From the NCBI GenBank assembly GCA_035772785.1, contig JAOCPU010000003.1:310001-374000 (forward strand): DNA of 64,000 nt, in the 5' to 3' direction. This document shows, piece by piece, positions 1 to 9,679 of this stretch (the first letter of the stretch is position 1; each line of letters starts with the position of its first letter). Source of the stretch: Phlebiopsis flavidoalba. Lineage: Eukaryota > Basidiomycota > Agaricomycetes > Polyporales > Phanerochaetaceae. Both the position numbers and the translations under genes were made by a program. The notes beneath the pieces were generated by a model. That model searched no databases, was not told where the DNA came from, and worked only from the letters and a program-made list of their open reading frames with translations.

Positions 1-728
1 TGCTTCTTGTAGCCGGGACCATAGCAGGCAATATCAAAGGTTGAGGTGCAAGTCGCGTGCTTGGAGAACTCGTGGGCCCAGAAGAGACGTTGTTGGCCTG
101 TCCCTGGCTGACCCAGTACTTGTTCACTATTCAACCGATTAGCTGAGTCCTACATAGGTAGTATCGAAAACGTACTAAGTCAAGGAGAGATCGACACGGC
201 CAAACCCCTGCGATGAAGGTGTCCGATCGAAGGGCCAGAGTAAGGAGGAACGACGGTGCCGTCAGGCAGCTTCGCGGGCGAGGGTCCCCTGGGCATCGTA
301 CTGCCATCGTCGCCCGAGATCCACACAGTACTGGCCGTAGGGAGCCGTCACAGTTGTCGGGCCAGAGACCGTGAAGGGTCCAGCTGTCCTTGGGCAAAAA
401 TCTGGCCGCGGTGCTCAAATCCGGTGTAGGTATCATCCAGAACTGGCGTGGCGAGGACTGTGTGTAGCACGCGTCAGAAAAAGCCACAAAAATAGTTGAT
501 GGGAAAAATCCACGTACCGAGACCGCCGGGGGTGGGTAGAGCCCAGCAGCAAGTGTTCTCGATAGCGGTGGTGTTCTCGCACGAGTAGAACGACGGCTGG
601 TTCAAGCACGACGCGATCTGGGGGTAGGTTTGTTCGGGAGGTCGAACAGAGCCGCGGATGCTCGCAGGCGAGCGAGCGGGGGAACGCGAGAACGGCGACG
701 ACGGCCCTGCGAGCACCTTGAAGGACAT
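1..728 (-). CDS. Ribonuclease T2, secreted (3' end off the window)
   Basis: Predicted secreted acid endoribonuclease of the RNase T2/Rh family, which cleaves single-stranded RNA through a 2',3'-cyclic phosphate. Both catalytic blocks are visible: SWTLHGLWPDNCDGS (CAS1, about 341-387) and FWAHEFSKHATCTSTFD (CAS2, about 35-85), each with its catalytic His. The Cys-rich N-terminal segment with CENTTAIENTCC (about 530-612) fits the fungal T2 fold. The start at 728 is followed by a hydrophobic stretch (VLA..VVAVLAF) that looks like a signal peptide once a frameshift is allowed. A section reading PDGTVVPPYSGPSIGTFIAG and then a DLLD motif lies between the two catalytic blocks. At least three indels break the frame. 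The C-terminal part lies left of base 1. Family assignment is firm; exact exon borders are not. Confidence 0.9.
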
Positions 729-1276
729 GGACGGCGGAGATACCTGGGGGGAGGGAGCTGAGACGATGATGCCTGGGCCTGCGACAAACATATGGCTGCA
801 CATTATATATCTTCGACGAGGGCGGTCCACAGCATGGAGAACGTAGCTATCTTGCCGACTGCAGCGCACCGAAAAGGGTCCCGCGACAGCGAGCATATGG
901 CGCACCGCGAGCGGCATTGGTCGCCTGGCTCGAGAAGGACCCGGATAGAGCGTCGGACACAGACATGCCGCCCAGCCCATGATGCACGCGGACTGTAAGA
1001 AAAGGCAATAATTCAGCTGTCCATGCCTGCAGACAACCACCGACGCAGGAGATAGCTAGTGCACGCAGCGTACACCTGGGGGCGGCGGTGGTCGACGCGG
1101 CAAGAAAAACGTTCGATGTGGCCATAGTGCGAATCCGCCTGCCATTTGCCGTCGCCCGATCAAAGGAAAAACAAACGATCAGGCACATCAGCCAAGCGCA
1201 TCAAAAAGGACAAACTTCAGGTACGTAACATACACAGATACAGACCCGACTCAGCCACCTCAGCTGACTCCAGAGT
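729..1276. other. Upstream region of the RNase T2 gene, no recognised gene
   Basis: This stretch lies between the RNase T2 start and the stop of the first EthD-like gene. It holds minus-strand open frames of about 110-190 codons (for example 847-1188) with no family motif, which look like chance openings in GC-rich sequence. A short promoter for the RNase T2 gene is expected just right of 728, but no clear TATA box stands out. Confidence 0.4.
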
Positions 1277-2007
1277 CTACTTCCTCTCCCAGTGCCTATA
1301 GTATTCGAACACATGCCCGGTACTGCCGTGCAGTCAAACACCGTGTCCAATTTCTGCCCTCAAAGGTGTCAGGGAAGCTCCCCTTCACCTCCGGACGCTG
1401 CAGCGCATCAATCGACTCCCCCACGATCGTGCACCGCGAGGTATCGGCGGAAAAAAACAGGCTGCTGATCCTTCTGTCCCTCCACCACCCCCGCCCGCGT
1501 CCAGTCCTTCAAAACAAACCTCCGACTCCTCACCCACCCGGGAAGCTTTGATAGCATGGGGATGTGCTCTTCGTTATACCACTTGTTGAACAGGTCCTCG
1601 CCGCCGGCCTTGACGTCGCCCGACACGACGTTTGAGGTACCGCGCGGGCTTGTGCTCGTCAAAGAGCGCCGACGGCGGAGGCAAAGGCGAGTCGAGGAGC
1701 TCGTACGTTCGTCTTTCCAGCACCTCGAGGTCTCGCAAGACCCTCTTCTCCCTGTCACTAGCGCGTCATCCGCCAACGTCGTGTACGGCGGCCGTCCAGT
1801 GTTGCCTCGTATGAAGTGAGGTCATAGGACGCCGCCCAGGTCGGCTTGCCCCCGTCAGCTGCCTTCCAGCGCGTCCAGTCTGGTGAACGCGGGAATCTCG
1901 ACGCGAAAAGCGGTACGTGTTCGTTGCTGTACCAGTCTTTCGAATTCCTCCTCGGTGACACCCGTGCCGGGGTCTGCAAAGACGAAGAGAAAACCAGGAG
2001 TTGCCAT
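1277..2007 (-). CDS. Dimeric alpha-beta-barrel (EthD-like) protein, copy 1 of 3
   Basis: First of three tandem paralogues. From the ATG at 2007 the protein begins MATPGFLFVFADPGTGVTEEE, then a WYSNEHVPL block, and later a second similar block NKWYNEEHIPMLSKLPGW followed by RSRRFVLKDW. It ends HVFEYYRHWERK with a TAG at 1277-1279. The two WY.(N/D)EH..(P/M)L blocks suggest two ferredoxin-like halves, as in dimeric alpha-beta-barrel proteins; EthD-type domains are the nearest known relatives. The substrate is unknown: family members include small oxygenase-like and aromatic-degradation accessory proteins, so no reaction is assigned. The frame is broken several times. Its upstream region, with a TATAAA-like box near 2092-2098 (minus), is unlike that of copies 2 and 3. 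Confidence 0.7.
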
Positions 2008-2465
2008 TGTGCAGAGGCTGGCAATTAGTGTGGGGATGGTTTTGGGGCGTATTACCGTCCTGGGACCCGCCCAACGCCGCTTTATAAGGGAAGGCAGGCT
2101 CTTCGCAGGCTATAGCTGATGAACAGATCTTTCTTGGACGTAAATCAATACGCCATTCGTGGATAAACCTGACTGACATGGTATAGTCATGCGCATGGAA
2201 ATAGACGGGAATCGAAAAGGGCAGCTTTTGTCAGCAGAGTGGCCCTCCCATGCTATCCGTTATTGGCCCGTGAGCATACAGTAACGGCTGGTAGAGCTCG
2301 GAAAATTAATTCTCTGACAAGTTGCAAGTTCAAGATGAAGGAATTGTTAGATCAGATATCTATCACATTGCAAGTCCAACTATAGACCGTGTTGGGATGC
2401 ATAATGAAGTATGGGCTCACAACCTACCAAGTACAATAAACTTTTGGTAAAGCTTGGCAATAAAA
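2008..2465. other. Spacer between EthD-like copies 1 and 2
   Basis: Promoter region of copy 1, with a TATAAA-like motif around 2092-2098 on the minus strand, then AT-richer sequence up to the stop of copy 2. No open frame with recognisable content. Confidence 0.4.
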
Positions 2466-3199
2466 CTACTCCCGCTCCCAATGCTTGTAATACTCTAAAC
2501 ATACGCAGATGTCTTGCAGTCAACACCTTCTCCAGCTTCTGCCCTCAAAGGCGTGTTGAAACGCTCCCTCACCACCGGATCTAACCCACCAGCATCAACC
2601 GAATCCCACTCATGCACCGCAAGATACCTCGGAGGCGGGGCGCTGCTGGTCCGCTTGCCCCTGCAGGCCGGACCGCCGACACCCACTCCTTAGCCACGAA
2701 CCGCCTACTCCTCACCCACCCCGGGAGCGCCGCGAGCATGTCTGTATGCTCCTCGTCGTACCACAACCGCTCAAGGAGGCCCTCGCTGCCCGTCTTGACA
2801 TCGATCGACACGATGTTGACGAACCGCGCCGGCTTGTGCGCATCGAAGAGCGCGGAGGGCGGCGGGATCGACGCGTCGAGCTTGCTCGTACACGCGCCGC
2901 TCCATGAACCCAACGTCCCGGAGTACGCGTGTCTCTCGCTCGAGCTTTTAGTGTCCACGAGTGTCGAGTATGGGGGCTGTAAGGTGTCGGCATACGACGC
3001 GAGGGTTCCTTTTTTGTTCGTATAGCGCCACCCAGGTTGGCGTTTCGCTGTCGGCTGCTTTCCAGCGCGAACTACTGGTGAACGCAGGGATGGCCATGCG
3101 GAGAGGGACGTGTTCGTTGTCATACCAGTCCGCGAACTCTTCCTCGGTGACGGCGGAGCCGGGGTCAGAGAATGCGAGGAGTAATGCTGGAGGAGCCAT
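2466..3199 (-). CDS. Dimeric alpha-beta-barrel (EthD-like) protein, copy 2 of 3
   Basis: Starts at 3199 with MAPPALLLAFSDPGSAVTEE followed by FADWYDNEHVPLRMAIPAFT. The second half carries LERLWYDEEH, MLAALPGWVRSRRFVAKEW and RYLAVHEWDSVDA, and the protein ends EYYKHWERE with TAG at 2466-2468. It is much closer to copy 3 than to copy 1: both share the segments PPYSTLVDT and IPPPSALFDAHKPARF. No signal peptide or membrane segment is evident, so it is probably cytosolic. Frameshifts occur after about residue 50 and in the second half. Biochemical role unknown; the fold call rests on the repeated WY..EH motif pattern. Confidence 0.7.
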
Positions 3200-3538
3200 G
3201 GCTGCGGGCTCTAGGGGTTGGGCGTACTCAGTGGGAGGATTGTAGTCCAGGCGTTGAATCTCGTCCTCTTCACACGTTATAACGGCTGTGTGGCGTCCGA
3301 TGACGAGGTTGCCAGCATACTCTATCAGAACTATTCAATGTGCTGGGAACCAAGGAACAACACCGTGCCGACAAGTGAGAGATTCTACCAGTAGTCAAGG
3401 TTCCATGCGAGTCCCGTCCACCGTCACGGCTATACCTGAGTATATGTATAGAAGGTACCGGGCCGAGGATTAAGACTATGGCTGCAGAACGAAGGGGGGT
3501 GCCCTACCAGTACACAGAGCTTTCAATAAACCAGACCA
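3200..3538 (-). promoter_or_regulatory. Duplicated promoter of EthD-like copy 2
   Basis: The 130 bases upstream of copy 2 match those upstream of copy 3 (4256-4390) almost throughout, including the plus-strand string ctcgtcctcttc followed by cacgttata, and gtgtggcgtccgatgacga. The shared ttata element (about 3279-3284) is a candidate TATA box some 80 bases from the start codon. The tandem duplication therefore included regulatory DNA, and the two copies are expected to be co-regulated. Confidence 0.6.
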
Positions 3539-4255
3539 CTACCCCTCCCGCATCCAATGCTTGTAGTACTCGAACGTACGTGACCATCTCGCAGTCAACA
3601 CCTCTTCCAGCTCTGCTCTCAACGGTGTGAGAAAGCTCTCCCTCACCGCAGGGTCCATCACTGCATCCACCGAGTCCCATTCATGCACCGCAAGATACCT
3701 CGGAGCGGGCTGCTGGTCCGCATTCTCCTGCAGACTGGGACCGCGCCCCACTCCTTGAGGACGAACCGCCTGCTTCGCACCCATACCCGGCAGCTGCGCC
3801 AGCGCAGAAGAATGCTCCTCGTTATACCACGGGGGCTCCATGGAGCCCTTCGCTGCCGGTTTCACGTCCATCGCGACAATTCTGAGGAACCGCGCCGGCT
3901 TGTGCGCGTCGAAGAGTGCAGAGGGCGGCGGGATCGCCGCGTCAAGCTGCTCGTACATGCACCGCTCCATGAACCCGACGTCGCGTAGGATGCGTGTCTC
4001 CCGCTCGCTCCTCGTATCCACGAGTGTCGAGTAGGGAGGTTGTAAGGTGTCGGCGTAGGACGCGATGTCGTACAGCGCCACCCAGGCTGGTGTCCCTCGC
4101 CGTCCGCTGCTTTCCAGCGCGAACTGCTGGTGAACGCGGGGATCTCCATGAGAAAGAGGGACGTGTTCGTTGTCATACCAGTCTGCGAATTCCTCCTCGG
4201 TAACGGTAGAGCCGGGCGTCAGAGAATGCGAGGATAGTAGTGTTGGAGGTGCCAT
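3539..4255 (-). CDS. Dimeric alpha-beta-barrel (EthD-like) protein, copy 3 of 3
   Basis: The best-preserved copy: a single 238-codon frame from ATG 4255 to TAG at 3539-3541, which suggests the gene has no intron. The first half has EEEFADWYDNEHVPL, the middle IPPPSALFDAHKPARFLRIV, the second half WYNEEHSSALAQLPG and RYLAVHEWDSVDAV, and the end FEYYKHWMREG. Local disagreements with copy 2 (SHGDPRVHQQFALES in place of RMAIPAFT..) look like a compensated pair of frameshifts. The length of about 240 residues fits two about 110-residue alpha-beta units. Function is unknown. No adjacent pathway gene was found to suggest a substrate. Confidence 0.75.
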   Translation of the reverse strand: MAPPTLLSSHSLTPGSTVTEEEFADWYDNEHVPLSHGDPRVHQQFALESSGRRGTPAWVALYDIASYADTLQPPYSTLVDTRSERETRILRDVGFMERCMYEQLDAAIPPPSALFDAHKPARFLRIVAMDVKPAAKGSMEPPWYNEEHSSALAQLPGMGAKQAVRPQGVGRGPSLQENADQQPAPRYLAVHEWDSVDAVMDPAVRESFLTPLRAELEEVLTARWSRTFEYYKHWMREG

Positions 4256-4708
4256 GGACGCGGAGGTTGGGGCTGGAGGTGCTCAGTGGTCTGAGGGGAA
4301 AACTCGTCCTCTTCGCACGTTATAGTAGGCGTGTGGCGTCCGATGACGAAACTGCCAGTATACATACCACTCGAGACGTCTGAGATGATTGTCGGTGTCG
4401 TGAACGGGAATGGCATGGAACCTTCACTCATGCGACTTTCCCCACTTATCGGCATGACGCTGCACCTTGTTTCTCATCGCATATTGAATAGGGTTTCATA
4501 GAGTACAGAAAAACAGTGGGCCGAGTTCCCTTCGGAAGGGATTTACCATCTTCAAGCAAAGAGCAGCAAGCACAGAGCAGGCGAGAGGACAGATGCGAGC
4601 GGAAGGCGGGAAGAGATCAGTACAGCAGGTTCAGAGCAAGAGGGTCCTAAGGCTGAAGCAGAGGGAGCAGGATCCTAAAGTAGCAGAGTCCAGTAGCCGG
4701 GATGGTCC
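4256..4708 (-). promoter_or_regulatory. Promoter of EthD-like copy 3 and spacer to dmc1
   Basis: The first 130 bases are the second copy of the duplicated promoter, with cacgttata around 4311-4319. From about 4460 to 4708 the sequence is purine-rich (agcaagcacagagcaggcgagaggac..) with no recognised gene and lies just past the dmc1 stop codon. Confidence 0.5.
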
Positions 4709-6694
4709 TTAAACGTCGGCCCATCCGCCTTCGTCGAGCTTGTAAGATGCTTCGCTCTCAGGTCGATCGGGGCTATCCACGAGCTTCGCCACACGCTCTT
4801 CGGCGCGACCTGGGGTGGACGCCATTATTCTAGCAAAGGCTCGGACGCAAAACCACGCCTCAGAACGACGAACCTTTTCTGAGGAACATGCGGGTTGCCG
4901 ATGCATGGGAAAGAATGTGGCCGCCGATGGGTTTTAAAGCACCACCCGCGACGAACGTCATGGTCGCACCAGGGTCAGCTGTAACAATTCGGGTTAGTAA
5001 TCGTCACCGAAAAGAGCAGGTTTTCCAGAGTACATTGGACTTGGTTTTGTCATCAAGACCGCGATCTAAATAGCTCGTTAGTTGCGTCTCCAACCAGAAA
5101 AACTCAACATCTACGTTATATTCTTCAGATAGCTTGCTGAGCTTGGACAACATCTGCATGAGCTTAGTCAACAAAGCCCCAAATGACGGCAGTAACCTCT
5201 CAGAACAAACTGTGCCAGCTGCGCCATAGGTTAGCATCATGCAGGCTCTTGAATTTACTCGACTCACTTTCTGCTGCCTTTCGCTGAGCTCACCGCGACC
5301 AGAAAAATCGGTACGAAACAGAGCCATGATACTGTCAATGATCTAGGAGATGCAATCTGAGATCGCCCCACCAAAGACCCGGAAGAGATACGTACCAGTA
5401 GCCGGAAATCTTTATCTTCTGCGAAGCGCATCGAGCATTCGTTGATCAACTCCATCTGACGGGGATTTGTTTGAGACGTTGTGTGAGCGAGGTGCTCAAG
5501 TACGCACCTGGTGCTCGCTATTGAAGGCTCGCGCTGTCGGGGTATAAACACAGCGCCGCGCATGCAAGTTATGAAATTACCGTAAAGGATGTTCTCGAGG
5601 GCCATATCCCCGTTCACGCCAAACCGATCTGCAACGAGCGGATACGGGGGTCGGGGTCTAAAAGTCCCTTCGGTGTCGATATATGCGACCTGTAACAACC
5701 ATTTGAGCGTACCTATTCTGGCGGATATGATAGCATATTATCTGACTTTGCCTGAAGCACCGCCCATTTCCGGTGGAAGCTGCGCTACGACGCTCATTGT
5801 GTGCGCCAATTGAGTCTTTCCCGTACGGAATTCGCCGTATACTATGCGGCACATCAGCTACAATATTTGCTGAGCCAGAAAATCGAGCCATACCTTCAGT
5901 GATTGATTTGTGACATAACGCCACCTATGCAGTCCAAGCCAAATCAGTACGTTTGATATCTGAGGTCGAACACGACATGCCTCCGAGGATTGTGTCGACT
6001 TGTTCTTGCTACCCGTGCTGACAAGAGCACGCGCTTGCGTTTCTCTTGGATACTCGAGTCCCGTACAGCGCGAACGAGGATCCCTGAAGGAGAGCATTAC
6101 CAGCCGCGCTGGGATAGCAAAACGTGATGAGACGCTTACAAGTATCTTATGAGCAAGCTTCCTACGGGTAGCGTTAGTATCAATCGTACGCTTGTAAGCC
6201 CATAGTCCCGGTGCAAAACATACTTTGATCTTCTCGACCTTGGCTTCGGACATGCCCTATATGCGGTCAGACAGTATACGCATAGAGCAATTACAAGGGT
6301 GTAACCTTAATCTTGAGCAGCTGTCTCTCCGAGTTGTCATGTTGACACCTGAGATAGTATTTATTGCGGCTGCCTGTGAACACCAAGGTTTTTCAGTTAT
6401 GCTTCATATCGCCATATGATCCCACAGACCTTCAACTTGAGGATGTCTTGCACACATTGATACCCTAAAAATGACATGAACTCAAAGGATACAGCATGTA
6501 TGCGTCTCAAACACGTCCATACATGTTGCTGCAGTTCATACAATGCTTTCAAAATATATCTTGGATTCGCCCGATAGTTTAGACGTTATATCATCCTGTC
6601 AAAGTTTGGACAAACCACTGACCTCGTCGCCTTCGTCGTTTGGGTGGTGTTCGAATGGGCGAGAAGCTGATTGAGAGACTGATTGACGAGCCAT
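4709..6694 (-). CDS. dmc1: Meiotic recombinase Dmc1 (RecA/Rad51 family)
   Basis: ATP-dependent strand-exchange protein for meiotic homologous recombination in the nucleus. Start ATG at 6694 ([20 protein letters not shown]), then exons reading [30 protein letters not shown] and [10 protein letters not shown] (the helix-hairpin-helix region). Next come Walker [21 protein letters not shown] (about 5778-5835), [48 protein letters not shown], then [27 protein letters not shown] and a C-terminus EGGWADV with stop at 4709-4711. DPGATMTF and [12 protein letters not shown] match Dmc1 better than Rad51. Introns are short, for example one splitting ELQQH from GINVQD. Several single-base indels break exons. 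Confidence 0.93.
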
Positions 6695-7032
6695 CTATCG
6701 CAACTAGCTTTATTGAGGCTTTTGGGAGAAGAGTGTGAGTCTGCTAGGGCTGTTATTTGCAGGGACGAGGTGATAGGCAAGAGTACTGGGACGAATCCCA
6801 ACGCGTCAGCTCGTAGGAGCGTGCGCCAATCAAACGCGTCGCGGGACCCCGTACACTAGCGCCACCTCGGCGCCCTCTGTCAAAGTACGCGTGACCATCC
6901 GTTATGAGTCCCTTGCGATAGTTTGACAATAGCTCAAAAGTCACAAAAATTTTGGTGATACAATCCATTCCAATCCAGATCCATTAAATTACAAAATCAT
7001 AAACATCATCAAACCACTCATCAACCTAATAT
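6695..7032. other. dmc1 upstream region
   Basis: 338 bases between the dmc1 start and the stop of the metalloprotease gene on the same strand. AT-richer toward 6960-7030. No open frame with recognisable content; it should contain the dmc1 promoter and the terminator of the protease gene. Confidence 0.4.
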
Positions 7033-8322
7033 TTAGGAGAGCGAGGGGTTGTTCTCAGCGTAGTACTAGAAGAGTTATCAGTAATCTGACAAGTGCAGCA
7101 GATAGTGGGGACAAACCTCGTGGCTGTCAGCGTTCATGATGGCCTCGCTGGGGTTGCTCTTAGCCAGGCTCTTGGCGCTGGTCTGTCCGTAGACGTAATC
7201 CTCGGTGCCGGCGTTCTTGGTGAAGTGGGTGCTCTCGTCGGGATGAGAGTTCCACCCTTGGAGTCGGTACCGGTGGTGGGAGCACTCCGAAGGCACCGCA
7301 GAGATAGACGTGACCGAAGCTACGGTACGGCATTAGTGTCTAATATGCGGACGAAGGTCTGAAGGGTTATGCTTACTCATCAGGGTACACGTAAGCATAT
7401 GTACCGGAGTCAGTGCAGGTGCAGTCGAAGTGGTAGCTGGAGTAGGTGTTGCCGTTCAGGTTCGAGAAGTGCGTCAAGACGGTGCTGTGGCGCGCGCTCG
7501 TGTACGTGCCGAACCAGGTGGTGTAGCGGGATGGAGGAAGCGGTGTGGGAAGAGGTGTACCTTTTGGAAGTTCAGCACCCATATATGTTTGAGAGAAGGC
7601 AGGTACTCACGAGTAGGTGCTCGAGGCGTAGGACTGAGCGGCGGAAGCGGCAGAGACAAGGCTGCTCTGCTGGGACGAAGAGCATCCGGTGTAGGTGGCG
7701 CGCTTGGAGAGGGTGGGGCGAGCAACCGCGAGCTTGCCCGGCGAGCGAGGAGGTGTGGGCCTCAGGGTGGTCGGCGTAGAGCTCGACAGGGGGGCACCAG
7801 TCGCGGGGTCGACGTAGTGGAAGCGGTTCTCGGCGGCGAAGTGTACTTGCCAGCGCCAGAGCCAAGGTGAAGTTGTAGGCGGCAGAGACTGTAAAGCACT
7901 TAAGGAACAATGAGGGTCTATCCTTTGAACAACTATACAGTACATACGATCGTGCTCAATAGAGACAGACGCGCCGGGGGCAAGGACGGTGAACGCATCC
8001 TCCTTGCCGTTCTTGGCGGCAACATTGGGCACGTACTTGACCTTGACACCAGTGAAGGAGGGAGTAGCACCCAGTGGCCTCGTGCTCGATCAAGAAGGTC
8101 TCGGTGGGCAGTCTTGGAAAGGGGTCCACGAGGGTCGTTGAGCAGAGTCAAAGTCTCGTCACCAGTGTTCTGGAGGGTAGCGACAATCTTTGAGGTTGTC
8201 GACGCGCCGTTAACCTTCTCAGCTCCGGAGAGCTTGAGGGTGAGCCCGGGTGCCGCAGAAGAGACGACGACCGCGGAAGCGACGAGGGCGACCAATGCCG
8301 AACGGAGGGAAGAAGAGAACAT
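7033..8322 (-). CDS. Peptidyl-Lys metalloendopeptidase (M35, secreted)
   Basis: Secreted zinc protease of the deuterolysin/aspzincin family, Grifola MEP subtype, which cleaves before lysine. Start at 8322: signal peptide MFSSSLRSALVALVASAVVV, propeptide with LTLKLSGAEKVNGAST and LLNDPRGPLSK, then a dibasic processing site SKR|ATYTGCSSSQ (about 7681-7738). The mature part shows TWFGTYTSARHSTVL, HFDCTCTDSGTYAYVYP, ESTHFTKNAGTEDYVYG, SLAKSNPSEAIMNADSHE and a last exon YYAENNPSLS ending at 7033-7035. The HExxH His-Glu is interrupted by an apparent 2-base insertion near 7235 (see findings). The remaining zinc ligand, the Asp of the GTEDYVYG region, is present. A TATA box lies at 8393-8399. Confidence 0.93.
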
Positions 8323-8390
8323 GGCGAGAAAGACGATGAGACGAGCTGGAACCGTAAACTGGTGAATTGACTTCGTAGGATGGAGTGGGG

Positions 8391-8400
8391 CCTTTATAAC
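8391..8400 (-). promoter_or_regulatory. TATA box of the metalloendopeptidase gene
   Basis: Plus-strand cctttataac reads GTTATAAAGG on the minus strand, about 70 bases before the ATG at 8322, a normal fungal spacing for a strongly expressed secreted enzyme. Confidence 0.55.
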
Positions 8401-9679
8401 GTATCTACGTTATCTTTTACGGCGTATGGTTCGCGAAACTTGCAGGGATTCCCGAAATGTGGCTCAGCGTTTTCGGAGGTGGAAGCACGCATGCCGCTCG
8501 AGCTTCTCAACTAGCGCAACTCTGTCGGATTCATTTGCAAAGGGGATGGCGTGACGGCCGCTCGAGCTAGCACACAATCCATCGCCCGGATGGTGCAGGT
8601 GGCGCATACGCATAGGCGATCGAGAAGTCGACGCGTCCACGAGTAGATACGATACAACGGTCGTGCACGCTCGTGCGCGACGCGTAAAAGACCTGGAAAC
8701 ATGGGTCCAGATAAAGCAGATCAAAAAAGCCAAGACTCGAGAGCCAGACAACCTGCAGACATACCATAGGGGTCATTAGGAGTCAGGTGTCTTGCTGGGC
8801 GGGTGCCATGCGACGCCATAGTGTAGGGCAGCGTGCATGTGTCGGTGAAAGGAGCCACAAGCGTGATTGAATACCCCATGAAGCCATATGGTATCCGTTT
8901 TCGGCGTTGAGCAACCCATAACTCAAGCCTATCAATATCAATGCCAAAGCGCGACGTAGAGAAGCGTGGGTCAACTATATAATCACGATTTTCTCCCTCC
9001 ATGACGCCTCCAGGGGCTCCGATAGACATTGAGCGAGGCGTGCCGTGCGACCTTGTGATTCGTATCTCAATTCTCCGGGAAATGCTAGCCTTTCAAGCAG
9101 GCTTACTATGGCGTGACCTACGGTTTGGATAGGTATTTGTGGAAAATAAACACGATGATAGCGGGAAACGTGCTTGCGCTTCAATGACATTGGGTGAAAA
9201 CAGTGGGCGATGGCCATCGAACTGAGACAACGAGGGGGTACGGCAACTTGAGTCTTGTTGTGAGCGAGAGAAAAGGTCCTCGGACGGAGGCGATGGGACA
9301 GACTAAGGTGAACCTGGGGTCGAGATCAAAATGCCCAGCGTGCATGGGGTTTGGTCCGGCCCAGGCGCGCGTAAGGTCTAGAATCTCGAGTCGATTCAAC
9401 ACTCCTGCCCAACATCCACAGTCGAGGGAGAAATCCAAATGGTGTAAAGTGGCGCTGCTCGTCGTACGTTCTGGCTTCTCACAGGCTGCACACGTCGATA
9501 AATGTCTAGCAAAGAGAAGAGTCTGAGCTTTACCCTTGGTAGCTGGACAGCAACGTGCTGTGAGGCCTGGGACAACTGGACCAGATGAGCTACCATCATC
9601 AGAGCTCCAATACGTCATGCATCCACTGGTTAAGTATCGCTGGTAATACTGAGTCGTGTACCATCTCTTCCTCCCCGCC
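8401..9679. other. Gene-poor intergenic region
   Basis: Lies between the divergently placed protease gene and the plus-strand gene at 9680. Minus-strand open frames (8464-8751, 8721-9029, 9181-9876) show no domain, signal peptide or splice structure I can support. The longest, 231 codons at 9181-9876, overlaps the first exon of the plus-strand gene, which argues against it. Confidence 0.4.

Noticed and set aside
4709..6694. Rad51 in place of Dmc1
   Set aside because: The DPGATMTF and [12 protein letters not shown] blocks and the N-terminal sequence fit Dmc1; Rad51 has different residues in this loop.
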